Shown: positions 26,291-34,177, counted from the first letter of the stretch. The stretch: 64,000 bases of DNA from JAAYCI01 sp964370295 (GCA_964370295.1 CAYJIR010000002.1:52583-116582); one strand, 5' to 3'. A program made the numbers and translations. The notes: generated from the letters alone by a model not told the origin.

Positions 26291-26476
26291 GCTTTACGCT
26301 CTCTGTTTCTTTGAAAGTTTCGCAATGAATTTCCCTTTAAAGATCTCGTCTGCTTCACATAGTATCCAAACAATTTAAGTGTAGACCCTATTGGGTAGAT
26401 TATTTAGAACAAAAAGGTTTTTTTAAGCCCTACCACCTTTATAAGGCATTCGGTTCACACAATTTTAGTATATCAT

Positions 26477-26511
26477 AAATTATCATATGTATAATTTACA
26501 TATGATAATTT
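26477..26511. repeat. Perfect 15-bp inverted repeat in a 556-bp gene-poor stretch
   Basis: AAATTATCATATGTA and its exact complement are separated by TAATT. The stretch 26291-26846 also holds a ATGCCACA/TGTGGCAT hairpin (about 26735-26782) and an open minus-strand frame without a start (about 26473-26700), possibly a gene remnant. No complete gene is credible. Confidence 0.7.
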
Positions 26512-26846
26512 ATCTTTTGCTAATTTAATGGTTGTCGTTCTATTCCAACCATATATCCATAGATAACTTGATCCAGCGGGCTTTTTCATCCCCTTCATCA
26601 AATCACTTCCCCCAACACCAGCCTGTTTGCTTAAAGCCATGTAAATCTTCGTGTATGGTTGCCCTGTTTTAAATTCCCACTCCAGCTTATTAAAGGTTTT
26701 TGTTATTTCTCATCACATAATTATCTTGAAAATAAAATGCCACAGCAGGAACGCATTGCAACGCGCACCCATGTGGCATCTTCGTTTTTCTCACATCAAA
26801 TCTTTTCCGTTTGAAGGCTCTTGCTCCATACACAAAAGTGCTCATT

Positions 26847-27017
26847 TTAAGCACGGATGTCCAAGCTATGCCCAAAAGAAGGAGACGAGGGCAACATTTG
26901 CATAAGACCTTGCATTTGTGTTTTTGTTAAATCCATGGCATTTTTAGTAACCATTAAAGAAGCCTGTTGTAACACTTGGCTTTGCGAATAGGCCATAGAC
27001 ATAGCAGCAATATCCAT
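26847..27017 (-). CDS. yjfB: YjfB family protein
   Basis: A 56-residue product, MDIAAMSMAYSQSQVLQQ then ASLMVTKNAMDLTKTQ and MLPSSP...GHSLDIRA. It closely follows the YjfB family pattern of a conserved MDIAxxSM start, a helical Gln/Met-rich middle and a C-terminal MLPxxP. The family is called a putative motility protein and usually lies near flagellar genes, but none is present in this window. The start follows a near-perfect AAAGGAGGT. It is 31 bp after the DUF2569 gene and probably co-transcribed with it. Confidence 0.85.
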   Translation of the reverse strand: MDIAAMSMAYSQSQVLQQASLMVTKNAMDLTKTQMQGLMQMLPSSPSFGHSLDIRA

Positions 27018-27048
27018 TATATACCTCCTTTGCACAAATAGTAAACTT

Positions 27049-27636
27049 TTAACGTGGTGGATTGTTCTTCGGATCAAATGTGTAGGCAACACGGCGCGAC
27101 TTTTTGAAGTAAACAAGCCAAGCAACCACAATAATGCTGCCCACAACACTAGTACCAATAAGGCTAATGCCCAAAATATTAATAGCGCCCATGGGGAAAT
27201 CGGGCACAGCAAGCAAAATCGCTTGTGAAAAACCTTCACCAAAGAAAACAATTGCAAAACCAAGTGCGATGAGCATAACGTAGGCAAGTAAGCCAATTAT
27301 TGACTGAAAGTAAAGCCACCGCTTAAATTTAAGGCTACGCTGCAACATGTGAAACACAATCATAAGGGATGGCAACAGCGTAAACACTATTGTGCTTCCA
27401 AACTGAGGAATAGAAAAATAGCCGCCTATGATAGAGGAAACGATGGTGAACACAGAACTGCCCACTGCTAAAATACAGAACAGAAAATATAATAAAAGCC
27501 AGCCCCCTAAGGGTACTTTCTTAGCAGGGAAACCTGTAGTGGCTATGTGCATAATGGGATGATTGCAATGCGGGCAGGTGCCACCAGCCGGCATATTTTG
27601 CAGGGGCGTGTGGCAATGAGGACAAGTCGTTTGCAT
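27049..27636 (-). CDS. Zinc-ribbon DUF2569-like membrane protein
   Basis: The 195-residue product has an N-terminal zinc ribbon (CPHCHTPL ... CPHCNHPI), then KVPLGGWLLLYFLFC and four hydrophobic segments, as in DUF2569 proteins. Molecular function is unknown. It ends with a basic tail (KKSRRVAY). YjfB follows. Confidence 0.75.
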   Translation of the reverse strand: MQTTCPHCHTPLQNMPAGGTCPHCNHPIMHIATTGFPAKKVPLGGWLLLYFLFCILAVGSSVFTIVSSIIGGYFSIPQFGSTIVFTLLPSLMIVFHMLQRSLKFKRWLYFQSIIGLLAYVMLIALGFAIVFFGEGFSQAILLAVPDFPMGAINILGISLIGTSVVGSIIVVAWLVYFKKSRRVAYTFDPKNNPPR

Positions 27637-27830
27637 GGTGACACTTCTCTTTCTCTCGACTTTATCATATATGATTTTATATGTGATAAGTATAGCATAT
27701 AGAAGCTAAAAAAACAAGTTGCGCGATACCAACAACATAGATATTTCACTTTTTGGAACATGAAAATTGAACCAATACTACCTATCCTATTGCAAATTCC
27801 CTCTAAAAAACAAGGCAAAAATTTTAGTTA

Positions 27831-28084
27831 ATGCCTACTGATCAAACAAAAAACGACATATACAAATTTAAAATTGTCCTTTTTGTTTGAAAAAGTGCAA
27901 GAGTTTTCCCATGTTTCACATAAAAACCTTGCACTTTTGTTTTCGCCTTTTATTATAAGGGGCGAAAACACAGTGGAGTGCATCAAGATATGCCCCATAA
28001 AAGTGCTGTTTTTAGCACTTTTATGGCCACCGCGTACCGCGGTGGTGCTGAATGAACCCTTGAAGGATTCATTCAGCAGGCATT
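27831..28084 (+). mobile_element. 255-bp MITE-like hairpin element, copy D
   Basis: Full-length copy with a perfect 5-bp duplication AGTTA (27826-27830 and 28085-28089). Internal hairpins: GTTTTCGCC/GGCGAAAAC (27939-27969), a 13-bp stem CCATAAAAGTGCT/AGCACTTTTATGG (27995-28026), CCACCGCG/CGCGGTGG (28027-28045), and a terminal stem GAATGAA...TTCATTC. It lies upstream of the DUF2569 gene and downstream of the thioesterase gene, between two 3' or 5' ends rather than within a gene. Confidence 0.88.
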
Positions 28085-28154
28085 AGTTATAACACGCAGG
28101 CCCAGCCCATTGTTGTTCCAAATTGTATCGATATTTTTTGTGGGCTTCCCTTCT

Positions 28155-28559
28155 TTACCCCTGTTTATTTGGGGGCAAACAGCCTGTAAATGTAGCAAGA
28201 GCCACTATAGTATCCGTTTCATCAAACAACTCCACCTCGTAAACACACAGCCGTTTGCCCAGTCGCTTTGGTCTAGCTTCACTTTGTAGAATATTTCCTT
28301 GCGGCGCGGCCAAAAAATGAATACTGCTGTTTACTGTCACCGTTCCAAGGCAATGCACATTGGCAGCCACAGCGAAAGTGAAATCTGCTAGGGTAAATAA
28401 TAGTCCTCCTTGCGCACGCCCCAAGGCATTTTTTTGCAACTCGGCTATAGGAACTTGGCAGAGTGTTTTTTCATCGTTGCAATAAAGTATTTTTATGCCC
28501 AGTTGCGATGCAAACTGATCTTGTTGAAAATGCTGACGTATTTCTTGCAATGTCTTCAT
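28155..28559 (-). CDS. PaaI-type hotdog thioesterase
   Basis: A 134-residue single hotdog domain with GRAQGGLLFTLADFTFAVA (the GG/AD helix region) and VTVNSSIHFLAAP, as in PaaI acyl-CoA thioesterases. The start at 28559 follows GAAGGAG; a longer reading across the intergenic region is rejected. It is divergent from the DtxR-type repressor 89 bp away. The substrate cannot be told. Confidence 0.85.
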   Translation of the reverse strand: MKTLQEIRQHFQQDQFASQLGIKILYCNDEKTLCQVPIAELQKNALGRAQGGLLFTLADFTFAVAANVHCLGTVTVNSSIHFLAAPQGNILQSEARPKRLGKRLCVYEVELFDETDTIVALATFTGCLPPNKQG

Positions 28560-28590
28560 GGGATCTCCTTCAAAAAATAAATTGTAATGT

Positions 28591-28619
28591 TTGAGTTTTC
28601 TCACACTACATGTTATACT
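28591..28619 (+). promoter_or_regulatory. Promoter of the DtxR-type repressor gene
   Basis: TTGAGT, 17-bp spacer ending in TGT, and TATACT: a good -35 plus an extended -10. A small palindrome TGAG-TTTT-CTCA lies at the -35 end. Confidence 0.75.
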
Positions 28620-28648
28620 AATTAAAATTGCAAGGATGGTGAGGCCAC

Positions 28649-29077
28649 ATGGCAGGTGTTTTACGAAAATCGGCAGAGGAATACCTTGAAACCATTTTAA
28701 TTTTAGAAAAAGAGAAAACCGTGGTGCATTCCGTGGACGTTGCCATTTATATGAATTATTCAAAACCCAGTGTATCGCGTGCTGTGGGCAATTTACGCAG
28801 GGCGGGCTATGTGGATATGGCTCCAAACGGCGAGCTTACCTTAACACATACAGGCCTACAAAAAGCACAAAATGTGTTGGAACGCCACCAAGTTCTTACA
28901 AAAATGTTTACAGCACTGGGTGTACCAAAAGACATTGCAACACAAGATGCCTGCGAAGTGGAGCATGTCATCAGTGATGACAGTTTTATGTGCATAAAAA
29001 AATATTTTGGCAAACAAAATTTGGAACAAGAAAAACGCGACGATAAAAAGAAGAAAACTAAAAAAGGAAAAAAGTAA
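28649..29077 (+). CDS. DtxR/MntR family metal-dependent repressor
   Basis: The 142-residue product has the winged-helix start (SAEEYLETILILEKE, VDVAIYMNYSKPSVSRAV, NLRRAGYVDM) and the metal-binding dimerisation region (ERHQVLTKMFTALGV, ACEVEHVISDD). The C-terminus is a highly basic tail of Lys in place of an SH3 domain, as in short MntR-like proteins. It probably controls iron or manganese genes; no transporter is adjacent in the window. Confidence 0.88.
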   Translation: MAGVLRKSAEEYLETILILEKEKTVVHSVDVAIYMNYSKPSVSRAVGNLRRAGYVDMAPNGELTLTHTGLQKAQNVLERHQVLTKMFTALGVPKDIATQDACEVEHVISDDSFMCIKKYFGKQNLEQEKRDDKKKKTKKGKK

Positions 29078-29120
29078 AATCATCGAGCCAAAGACTTTGT
29101 AAAGAGTGGGGACATTTTTG

Positions 29121-29909
29121 TCAACACTCTTTTTTTCTATACTTTTTCATCACAGCCAGCATATGCAACACAAGAAGTTGAAACAACGCCAAAGCCTCAC
29201 GTAAGTAGTTCTGCAAAAATGTTGGGCGATTCATCCCGGCGGCAATGCTACGCACTGTACAAAAACCGGCCTGCCGTGCATAGTAGCGACCACGAAAACA
29301 GTGGAAATGATTAGTAACCACGGCAACCGGCCGCTTATCAAAAAGGCCTTGCTCTTCTAAAATTGCACGCGCATACAACAAATTACTTTGTGTAGAAGTG
29401 CTTTCATCTTCCATATAAATCGCATTTTCGGGCACACTATGTGCCAAAAGCCACCTTTGCATGGCCAATGCCTCACTAATATCTTCACCACGCCCCTGCC
29501 CACCACACACCACCAGCACTACCTTGGGATTTTTTTTATAAGCACACAAGGCCATTTGCAAACGACGCTGCAAAATATCACTCACTTCGGTTTTATGTAG
29601 ACCCGCCCCCAGCACCAATAAGACTGCTTCATCACCTTTTGCCGCACCCCTATACCCAGCCAAAGCTAGAAATAAAATAAATCCAAGCCAGCCAAGAATG
29701 CAAAACCAAAGTCCTATTTTTAAAAACAAGCCCAAACCACTTTGGGTAAAACCATCTATCTGAGGCATAAATATACCATATATAATCAACCCAAAGGAAA
29801 AGGCCCACAGAGCTAAACTGCCCATATTCCATTTTGATTTAAATAAAACTACCACTGCAGAAATTAAAAAAAATATAGCCAGCACCCAAACCAGCATCAG
29901 CTTAACCAT
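29121..29909 (-). CDS. YdcF/ElyC family DUF218 membrane protein
   Basis: The 262-residue product starts MVKLMLVW after AACGAGG. It has about three N-terminal hydrophobic segments (about 1-95), then a DUF218 domain with VLLVLGAGL, VVCGGQGRGEDISEA, MEDESTSTQSNLLYA and VTNHFHCFRG. The family is linked to cell-envelope polysaccharide metabolism. Proposed starts further upstream are rejected because they lack a ribosome site. Confidence 0.85.
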   Translation of the reverse strand: MVKLMLVWVLAIFFLISAVVVLFKSKWNMGSLALWAFSFGLIIYGIFMPQIDGFTQSGLGLFLKIGLWFCILGWLGFILFLALAGYRGAAKGDEAVLLVLGAGLHKTEVSDILQRRLQMALCAYKKNPKVVLVVCGGQGRGEDISEALAMQRWLLAHSVPENAIYMEDESTSTQSNLLYARAILEEQGLFDKRPVAVVTNHFHCFRGRYYARQAGFCTVRSIAAGMNRPTFLQNYLREALALFQLLVLHMLAVMKKYRKKEC

Positions 29910-30067
29910 AAAAACCTCGTTCTTGTATACACTGAAAAGTAATAACCAATTCATTGTAGCAAAAACAATGCAAGGGTTCAACTATATGGTTAAACATTGA
30001 TTTACTTATCCTATTTCATATTGTTTTCCACTTATACACCTATCTTTTGCTGGTTTTCAATATGTAC

Positions 30068-30104
30068 TGCGTTATCCCATAATATATATTATTAAGATAA
30101 CGCA
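30068..30104. repeat. Nested inverted repeat between divergent genes
   Basis: Outer arms TGCGTTATC (30068-30076) and GATAACGCA (30096-30104) enclose a perfect palindrome ATAATATATATTAT. It lies in the shared upstream region of the YdcF and SPFH genes, so a terminator is unlikely; operator or element remnant are possible. Confidence 0.6.
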
Positions 30105-30147
30105 ACACATATCTTTTTAGCCATAAGAAGACTGCCACAAAAAATAT

Positions 30148-30192
30148 TTGACAAGATGATAACAGTTATGATATCATAACGATATCATAACG
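30148..30192 (+). promoter_or_regulatory. SPFH promoter overlapped by a 16-bp palindrome
   Basis: TTGACA (30148-30153) and TATCAT (30172-30177) are 18 bp apart. The perfect palindrome GTTATGATATCATAAC (30165-30180) covers the -10 box and is followed at once by a second half, GATATCATAACG. This geometry suggests a repressor site; the ribbon-helix-helix protein encoded downstream is the obvious candidate. Confidence 0.7.
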
Positions 30193-30217
30193 AATCTATT
30201 TTATGGAGGGAACTAAA

Positions 30218-31240
30218 ATGCAAGAAATTAATATGAAGGCAAAGAACGGGCTGGTAATTTTGGTGCTAGGCATTGTTCTGTATGTGCTTGCCATCCCAGG
30301 TGCAATTTTTGGTGGACTGATGTTCGAAAACGGAAATGGTTTGGGCCTTGCCCTTTTACTGCTTTGCGCTGTGTACAGTGCATTTGGCTGGATTTTATTT
30401 TTGGGCATAAAAGTTCTGCAGCCACAAGAAGCCTTGGTACTTACTTTATTTGGGCAGTATCGTGGCACATTAAAGGACGAGGGCATCTATTTTGTAAATC
30501 CGTTCTCTGTGGCTGTAAACCCTGCAGCCGAAACCAAATTGCGGCAAAGTGGAGACGTGTCTCAAAACACGGGTAGCATTTTACAGCAAATCCCCACGCA
30601 AAACAAATCTACGATTATAAGCAGTGGAAAAAAAGTATCGCTTAAATCCATGACATTAAGCAATAACCGGCAAAAAATAAACGACTTTTTGGGCAACCCT
30701 GTGGAAATTTCTATTGCCGTAATCTGGCGTGTGCAAGACACAGCCAAGGCAGTCTTCGAGGTGGATAATTACAAAGAATTTTTATCTTTACAATGTGATG
30801 CCTCTTTACGCAATGTAGTCCGTTTGTATCCTTATGATGTGGCGAAAGGTGTGGACACCACCGGCGACGGAACACCAGATGAAGGGTCTCTGCGCGGTTC
30901 CAGTGAACTGGTGGCAAAGCGTATACAAGACGAAATCCAGGGCAAGGTACATGAGGCAGGGCTTGAAATTTTAGAGACAAAAATCACATATTTAGCTTAT
31001 TCGCAAGAAATTGCAGCGGCCATGTTGCAAAGGCAGCAAGCAGCAGCTCTTATCGATGCCAAAAAATTAATCGTAGACGGGGCCGTGGGTATGGTGGAAA
31101 TGGCTTTGGAAAAAATAGAGGCCAATCAGTCCATACAGCTAGACGAAGAGCGTAAAGCTGCCATGGTATCTAACTTACTGGTGGTGCTTTGTGCCAACAG
31201 AGAATCGCAACCGGTTATCAATGCAGGAAGCTTATATTAA
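30218..31240 (+). CDS. SPFH/Band 7 domain membrane protein
   Basis: A 340-residue product starting at 30218 after GGAGGG. It has two N-terminal hydrophobic segments (about 10-70), then an SPFH domain (FGQYRGTLKDEGIYFVNPF, then FLGNPVEISIAVIWRVQD, then FEVDNYKEFLSLQCDASLR) and a helical C-terminal part. SPFH proteins scaffold membrane microdomains or control membrane proteases. The next gene, 3 bp on, is a small ribbon-helix-helix protein, a pairing I know from other Firmicutes. Confidence 0.9.
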   Translation: MQEINMKAKNGLVILVLGIVLYVLAIPGAIFGGLMFENGNGLGLALLLLCAVYSAFGWILFLGIKVLQPQEALVLTLFGQYRGTLKDEGIYFVNPFSVAVNPAAETKLRQSGDVSQNTGSILQQIPTQNKSTIISSGKKVSLKSMTLSNNRQKINDFLGNPVEISIAVIWRVQDTAKAVFEVDNYKEFLSLQCDASLRNVVRLYPYDVAKGVDTTGDGTPDEGSLRGSSELVAKRIQDEIQGKVHEAGLEILETKITYLAYSQEIAAAMLQRQQAAALIDAKKLIVDGAVGMVEMALEKIEANQSIQLDEERKAAMVSNLLVVLCANRESQPVINAGSLY

Positions 31241-31243
31241 TAA

Positions 31244-31444
31244 ATGGCAACAGGAGATAAGAAGCAAATTCCTTTACGGCTTTCGGCCACACTTTACCAA
31301 GAACTAAGCGCCTGGGCACAAGACGACTTTCGCTCCATAAACGGACAAATAGAATATTTGCTTAGCGAATGTGTGCGCCAACGCAAAAAAAACGGCCATC
31401 TGAGCCTAAAGGAATTAGACACCCCGCCCGATTTAGACGTATAA
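31244..31444 (+). CDS. Arc-type ribbon-helix-helix DNA-binding protein
   Basis: A 66-residue product with KKQIPLRLSATLYQELSAWA as the beta strand and first helix and DDFRSINGQIEYLLSECVR as the second helix, the Arc/MetJ fold. It starts 3 bp after the SPFH stop with no strong ribosome site, so it is probably translationally coupled. It likely binds the palindrome over the SPFH promoter (inference). Confidence 0.85.
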   Translation: MATGDKKQIPLRLSATLYQELSAWAQDDFRSINGQIEYLLSECVRQRKKNGHLSLKELDTPPDLDV

Positions 31445-31468
31445 AACCGGGTTCATAACCTTACACCA

Positions 31469-31503
31469 ACCCTACAAGCATGTCATTGGCATCCTTGCAG
31501 GGT
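31469..31503 (+). terminator. Possible terminator after SPFH-RHH
   Basis: An imperfect stem (ACCCT-CAAG-ATG with CAT-CTTG-AGGGT) followed by AGTTTTC. Weak U-run. Confidence 0.45.
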
Positions 31504-31543
31504 AGTTTTCGTGCCTAAACCGGATCCAATAAAGTATACAAAT

Positions 31544-31586
31544 AAAAAAGCCATCCACTTGCTTGCCACAAGTAAACGGCTTTTTT
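31544..31586. terminator. Bidirectional terminator between RHH and HPr genes
   Basis: AAAAAAGCC and GGCTTTTTT frame an inner ACTTG/CAAGT stem, giving U-runs on both strands between convergent genes. Confidence 0.8.
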
Positions 31587-31595
31587 AAATAAGCG

Positions 31596-31856
31596 CTAGC
31601 TTAATTCTTCTAAATAATTTACCAAAGCATTCACTGCATCTTCTTCGTCGCTGCCATTCGCTTCAATTTCCACCATAGTACCCTGCGAAAGACCTTGCGT
31701 CAAAAGAAGTAGAACCGATTTGGCATTTGCTTTTTTTTGGCCCACACGACCAATGTTAACGGCAGAGGAATAGGTGGTGGCCAAGCGAACAAAATCGCAA
31801 GCAGGGCGTGCATGCAAGCCTATTTCGTTTTGTATCCGTGTTTGTTTGAAATACAT
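31596..31856 (-). CDS. ptsH: HPr phosphocarrier protein
   Basis: An 86-residue product with GLHARPACDFVRLA (active His about 15) and KKANAKSVLLLL with the regulatory Ser of Firmicutes HPr (about 46), then the usual EDAVNALVNYLEE end. It carries phosphate from enzyme I to PTS permeases and, phosphorylated at Ser by HprK, serves in catabolite repression. It is divergent from a degenerate HPr-like gene, with 194 bp between them. Confidence 0.92.
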   Translation of the reverse strand: MYFKQTRIQNEIGLHARPACDFVRLATTYSSAVNIGRVGQKKANAKSVLLLLTQGLSQGTMVEIEANGSDEEDAVNALVNYLEELS

Positions 31857-31976
31857 TATAGCATCGCCTCCTAAACCATGTAGTTAAAATAAATTTGTAT
31901 TTACTATATCATAAGCCTCTGTTCACTGCAAGTAGCGTTTTACCTACAAAAGTGTGAAATTATTGTACGGATTACC

Positions 31977-32005
31977 TTTCCATATGTGCGCTTTTGTGGT
32001 ATAAT
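31977..32005 (+). promoter_or_regulatory. Promoter of the HPr-like gene
   Basis: TTTCCA, a 17-bp spacer and TATAAT (32000-32005), 45 bp before the coding start. Confidence 0.65.
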
Positions 32006-32050
32006 CCCCAACAGAAGCCCATGCAAAAAAATTAAACAGAGGTGATCCAT

Positions 32051-32281
32051 ATGATAAGCAAAAAAAAGATTTATAATATTACAGAGTTGCAGGAATTGCA
32101 ACGTTTGGCTGTGGAAAGTGAATTTGACGTAGAAATGAGAGATGAAAGCGGTAGCAAAGTTGTTGATGCAAAAAGCTATATAGGCATGTATGCACTTGAT
32201 TTTACACTACCAATTCTCATTGTAAGCGAAGATGAAAACTATCACAAATTGATTGCAAACATTGGAGAAAACGTAGAATAG
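32051..32281 (+). CDS. Degenerate HPr-like small protein
   Basis: A 76-residue product read from ATG at 32051 after GAGGTG. The C-terminal half (VVDAKSYIGMYALDFTLPI then LIVSEDENYHKLI) matches the HPr fold around the Ser46 region, but the N-terminal GLHARP motif with the active His is absent. Such HPr-like proteins cannot take part in normal PTS transfer; a regulatory role through the Ser site is possible. It is divergent from the genuine HPr gene and 33 bp before the AI-2E family gene. Confidence 0.7.
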   Translation: MISKKKIYNITELQELQRLAVESEFDVEMRDESGSKVVDAKSYIGMYALDFTLPILIVSEDENYHKLIANIGENVE

Positions 32282-32314
32282 GGCCGCAATTTTAGTCAAT
32301 GGGGAGAAAAAGCT

Positions 32315-33529
32315 TTGAAACATAAACTGCGCAGTTTTTTTACACAGCGCGTGTTGTCCAACTTGCTTATTATCTGTTTGGGTGTTACATTTTACTTGCT
32401 GCTTTCTAACTTTGAGCATGTTAGCGAAGAGTTTTTGGGAGTAGTGGGTTTGTTTTCCCCGTTTATCATAGGTATGGCCTTGGCTTATTTTTTAAATCTT
32501 CCCATGCGTGCTATCGAAAAAAAATTTCTATACAAAATAAAGAAAAAAAAGTGGATACGTCCACTTTCCATCACCATTGTGTACGCGCTGTCTGCGGCCA
32601 TCCTAGGGGTTTTATTGGTACTTATTTTGCCTCAGCTGATAGACAGCGTGCTGTCCCTGATTAACAATATCCCCCTTTATCTTGAAAACTTAACCCAGTT
32701 TGCACAGTGGATAACACAACGCTTTGATTTAGAACCGGACACCTTGGACTTTATCGTGGTAAGCTATACGGAACTTGTGCAAGAAGTGATTATGCTTTTG
32801 CGCACAATTTTACCAGATTTGCTAGATTGGAGTGTTCGCATTGGCTCAGGTGTTATCACCGGGTTAACGGCTGTGATGGCCTCGATTTACATGCTTGCCA
32901 GCAAAGAAAAATTGCAAATGCAAGGCAAAAAAGTTATGTTTGCTTTACTAAAACCCAAAGTAGCCAAAAGTATCTTAAGAACCGCTACTTTAAGCAATCG
33001 TATCTTTTCTGGTTTTATCAGTGGCAAATTTATAGACAGTGTCATCATAGGCATCATTTGCTATCTTTTCATGAGCATCACAAACGCATTTTTCTACACG
33101 ATGCCACAGGCCTTGCTAATTAGCCTTATCATTGGAGTCACTAACATCATTCCTTTTTTCGGCCCCTTCATCGGGGCCATCCCCTCGGTGTTTCTTTTAC
33201 TGCTTATCAACCCGGGTAGCGCCTTGGTATTTAGCATTTTTGTGATTGTTTTACAACAATTCGACGGCAATATCCTCGGGCCAAAAATATTGGGAGACTC
33301 CACAGGTTTGCCCGCGTTTTGGGTTCTGGTGGCTATCATTGTGGGCGGCGATTTATTTGGCTTCCTCGGCATGATATTAGGCGTACCCACGGCAGCTGTG
33401 TTCTATGTGTTGTTTAGACGTTATATAAACAAACGTTTACGTATAAAAGGCTTAGACGAAAACGGAAATTTGGTTCATGAAAAGCCGATATCTTTAGATG
33501 AACAGGACGTTCAAAGCAAGGAACTGTAA
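32315..33529 (+). CDS. AI-2E family transporter
   Basis: The 404-residue polytopic protein has seven to eight hydrophobic segments and motifs GLFSPFIIGMALAYFLN, VLLVLILPQLIDSV, FFGPFIGAIPSVFLLLL and LPAFWVLVAIIVGG, typical of the AI-2E (UPF0118) family. Members move a range of small solutes or sodium/protons, so AI-2 export is not implied. The start is TTG at 32315 after GGGAG, in line with the operon position after the HPr-like gene. Confidence 0.88.
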   Translation: MKHKLRSFFTQRVLSNLLIICLGVTFYLLLSNFEHVSEEFLGVVGLFSPFIIGMALAYFLNLPMRAIEKKFLYKIKKKKWIRPLSITIVYALSAAILGVLLVLILPQLIDSVLSLINNIPLYLENLTQFAQWITQRFDLEPDTLDFIVVSYTELVQEVIMLLRTILPDLLDWSVRIGSGVITGLTAVMASIYMLASKEKLQMQGKKVMFALLKPKVAKSILRTATLSNRIFSGFISGKFIDSVIIGIICYLFMSITNAFFYTMPQALLISLIIGVTNIIPFFGPFIGAIPSVFLLLLINPGSALVFSIFVIVLQQFDGNILGPKILGDSTGLPAFWVLVAIIVGGDLFGFLGMILGVPTAAVFYVLFRRYINKRLRIKGLDENGNLVHEKPISLDEQDVQSKEL

Positions 33530-33584
33530 TAAAATATAAGGGTTTCGTTTTCTGCCTTTTCCAGAATCGATTTTAAAAATTAAA

Positions 33585-33641
33585 TTGACAATTTTTGTTT
33601 TGAGGTGTATACTTTATATAAATCAAAACTTTTTGTTTTGA
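33585..33641 (+). promoter_or_regulatory. arsR promoter and operator
   Basis: TTGACA (33585-33590), 17-bp spacer and TATACT (33608-33613), followed by a perfect inverted repeat TCAAAAC-N5-GTTTTGA (33623-33641) just before the ribosome site, as expected for an autoregulated ArsR gene. Confidence 0.85.
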
Positions 33642-33651
33642 GGTGCTGATT

Positions 33652-33981
33652 ATGTTTCACACACAAGAAAAAAAAGCTAAAGTATTTAAAGCCCTTTGCG
33701 ACGCCAAACGTGTAGCTATTGTAGAATTATTGCGCAGTGGCGAGAAGTGCGCTTGCAAGCTGACAGACGAATTGAATATTGCTCAATCGGCTTTATCATA
33801 CCATATGAAGATTTTATGTGAGTCTGGCATTGTGGAATGTCGTCACGAGGGAAAGTGGTCTCATTATCGCATTAGCCGCCAAGGCAGCGAGGATGCGGTG
33901 GCTTTACTACAAGAGCTTACCATGCCCTTTGCTATAAACCACGAGGAAAACTGGCTTTGTAAAAATGATGATGCTGGCTAA
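33652..33981 (+). CDS. arsR: ArsR-type arsenic-responsive repressor
   Basis: A 109-residue winged-helix protein. KALCDAKRVAIVELL and the recognition region KLTDELNIAQSALSYHMKIL fit the ArsR/SmtB family. The pair EKCACKL places two cysteines at the classical arsenite site (CxC in helix 3). The start at 33652 follows GAGGTG. It lies 196 bp before an Acr3 arsenite exporter gene, with palindromic operators before both. Confidence 0.9.
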   Translation: MFHTQEKKAKVFKALCDAKRVAIVELLRSGEKCACKLTDELNIAQSALSYHMKILCESGIVECRHEGKWSHYRISRQGSEDAVALLQELTMPFAINHEENWLCKNDDAG

Positions 33982-34126
33982 TGCACACACAATACAAATA
34001 TGGTTTCGTTTGCCACGTTTCATTATGTATAGTTATTTTCTTTCATAAATAAGATAACACAAAAACAGAAGAAACCTCATTAATGGGTCTACACGGTTTT
34101 TGCATACAAACCGTGAAATAAATTTT

Positions 34127-34160
34127 CATCTATACATCAAATTATTTTGATGTATAGATG
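34127..34160 (+). promoter_or_regulatory. Perfect palindrome before acr3 (probable ArsR operator)
   Basis: A 15-bp inverted repeat, CATCTATACATCAAA-N4-complement, ending 17 bp before the acr3 ATG. Its centre TCAAA...TTTGA is the same core as the operator before arsR and agrees with known ArsR/SmtB-type sites. It could also act as an mRNA hairpin near the start. Confidence 0.7.
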
Positions 34161-34177
34161 ATTCTTAGGAGAGTAAG

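Noticed and set aside
34127..34160. Palindrome before acr3 as an intrinsic terminator of arsR
   Set aside because: No U-run on either side; the TCAAA/TTTGA core and position fit an operator better.
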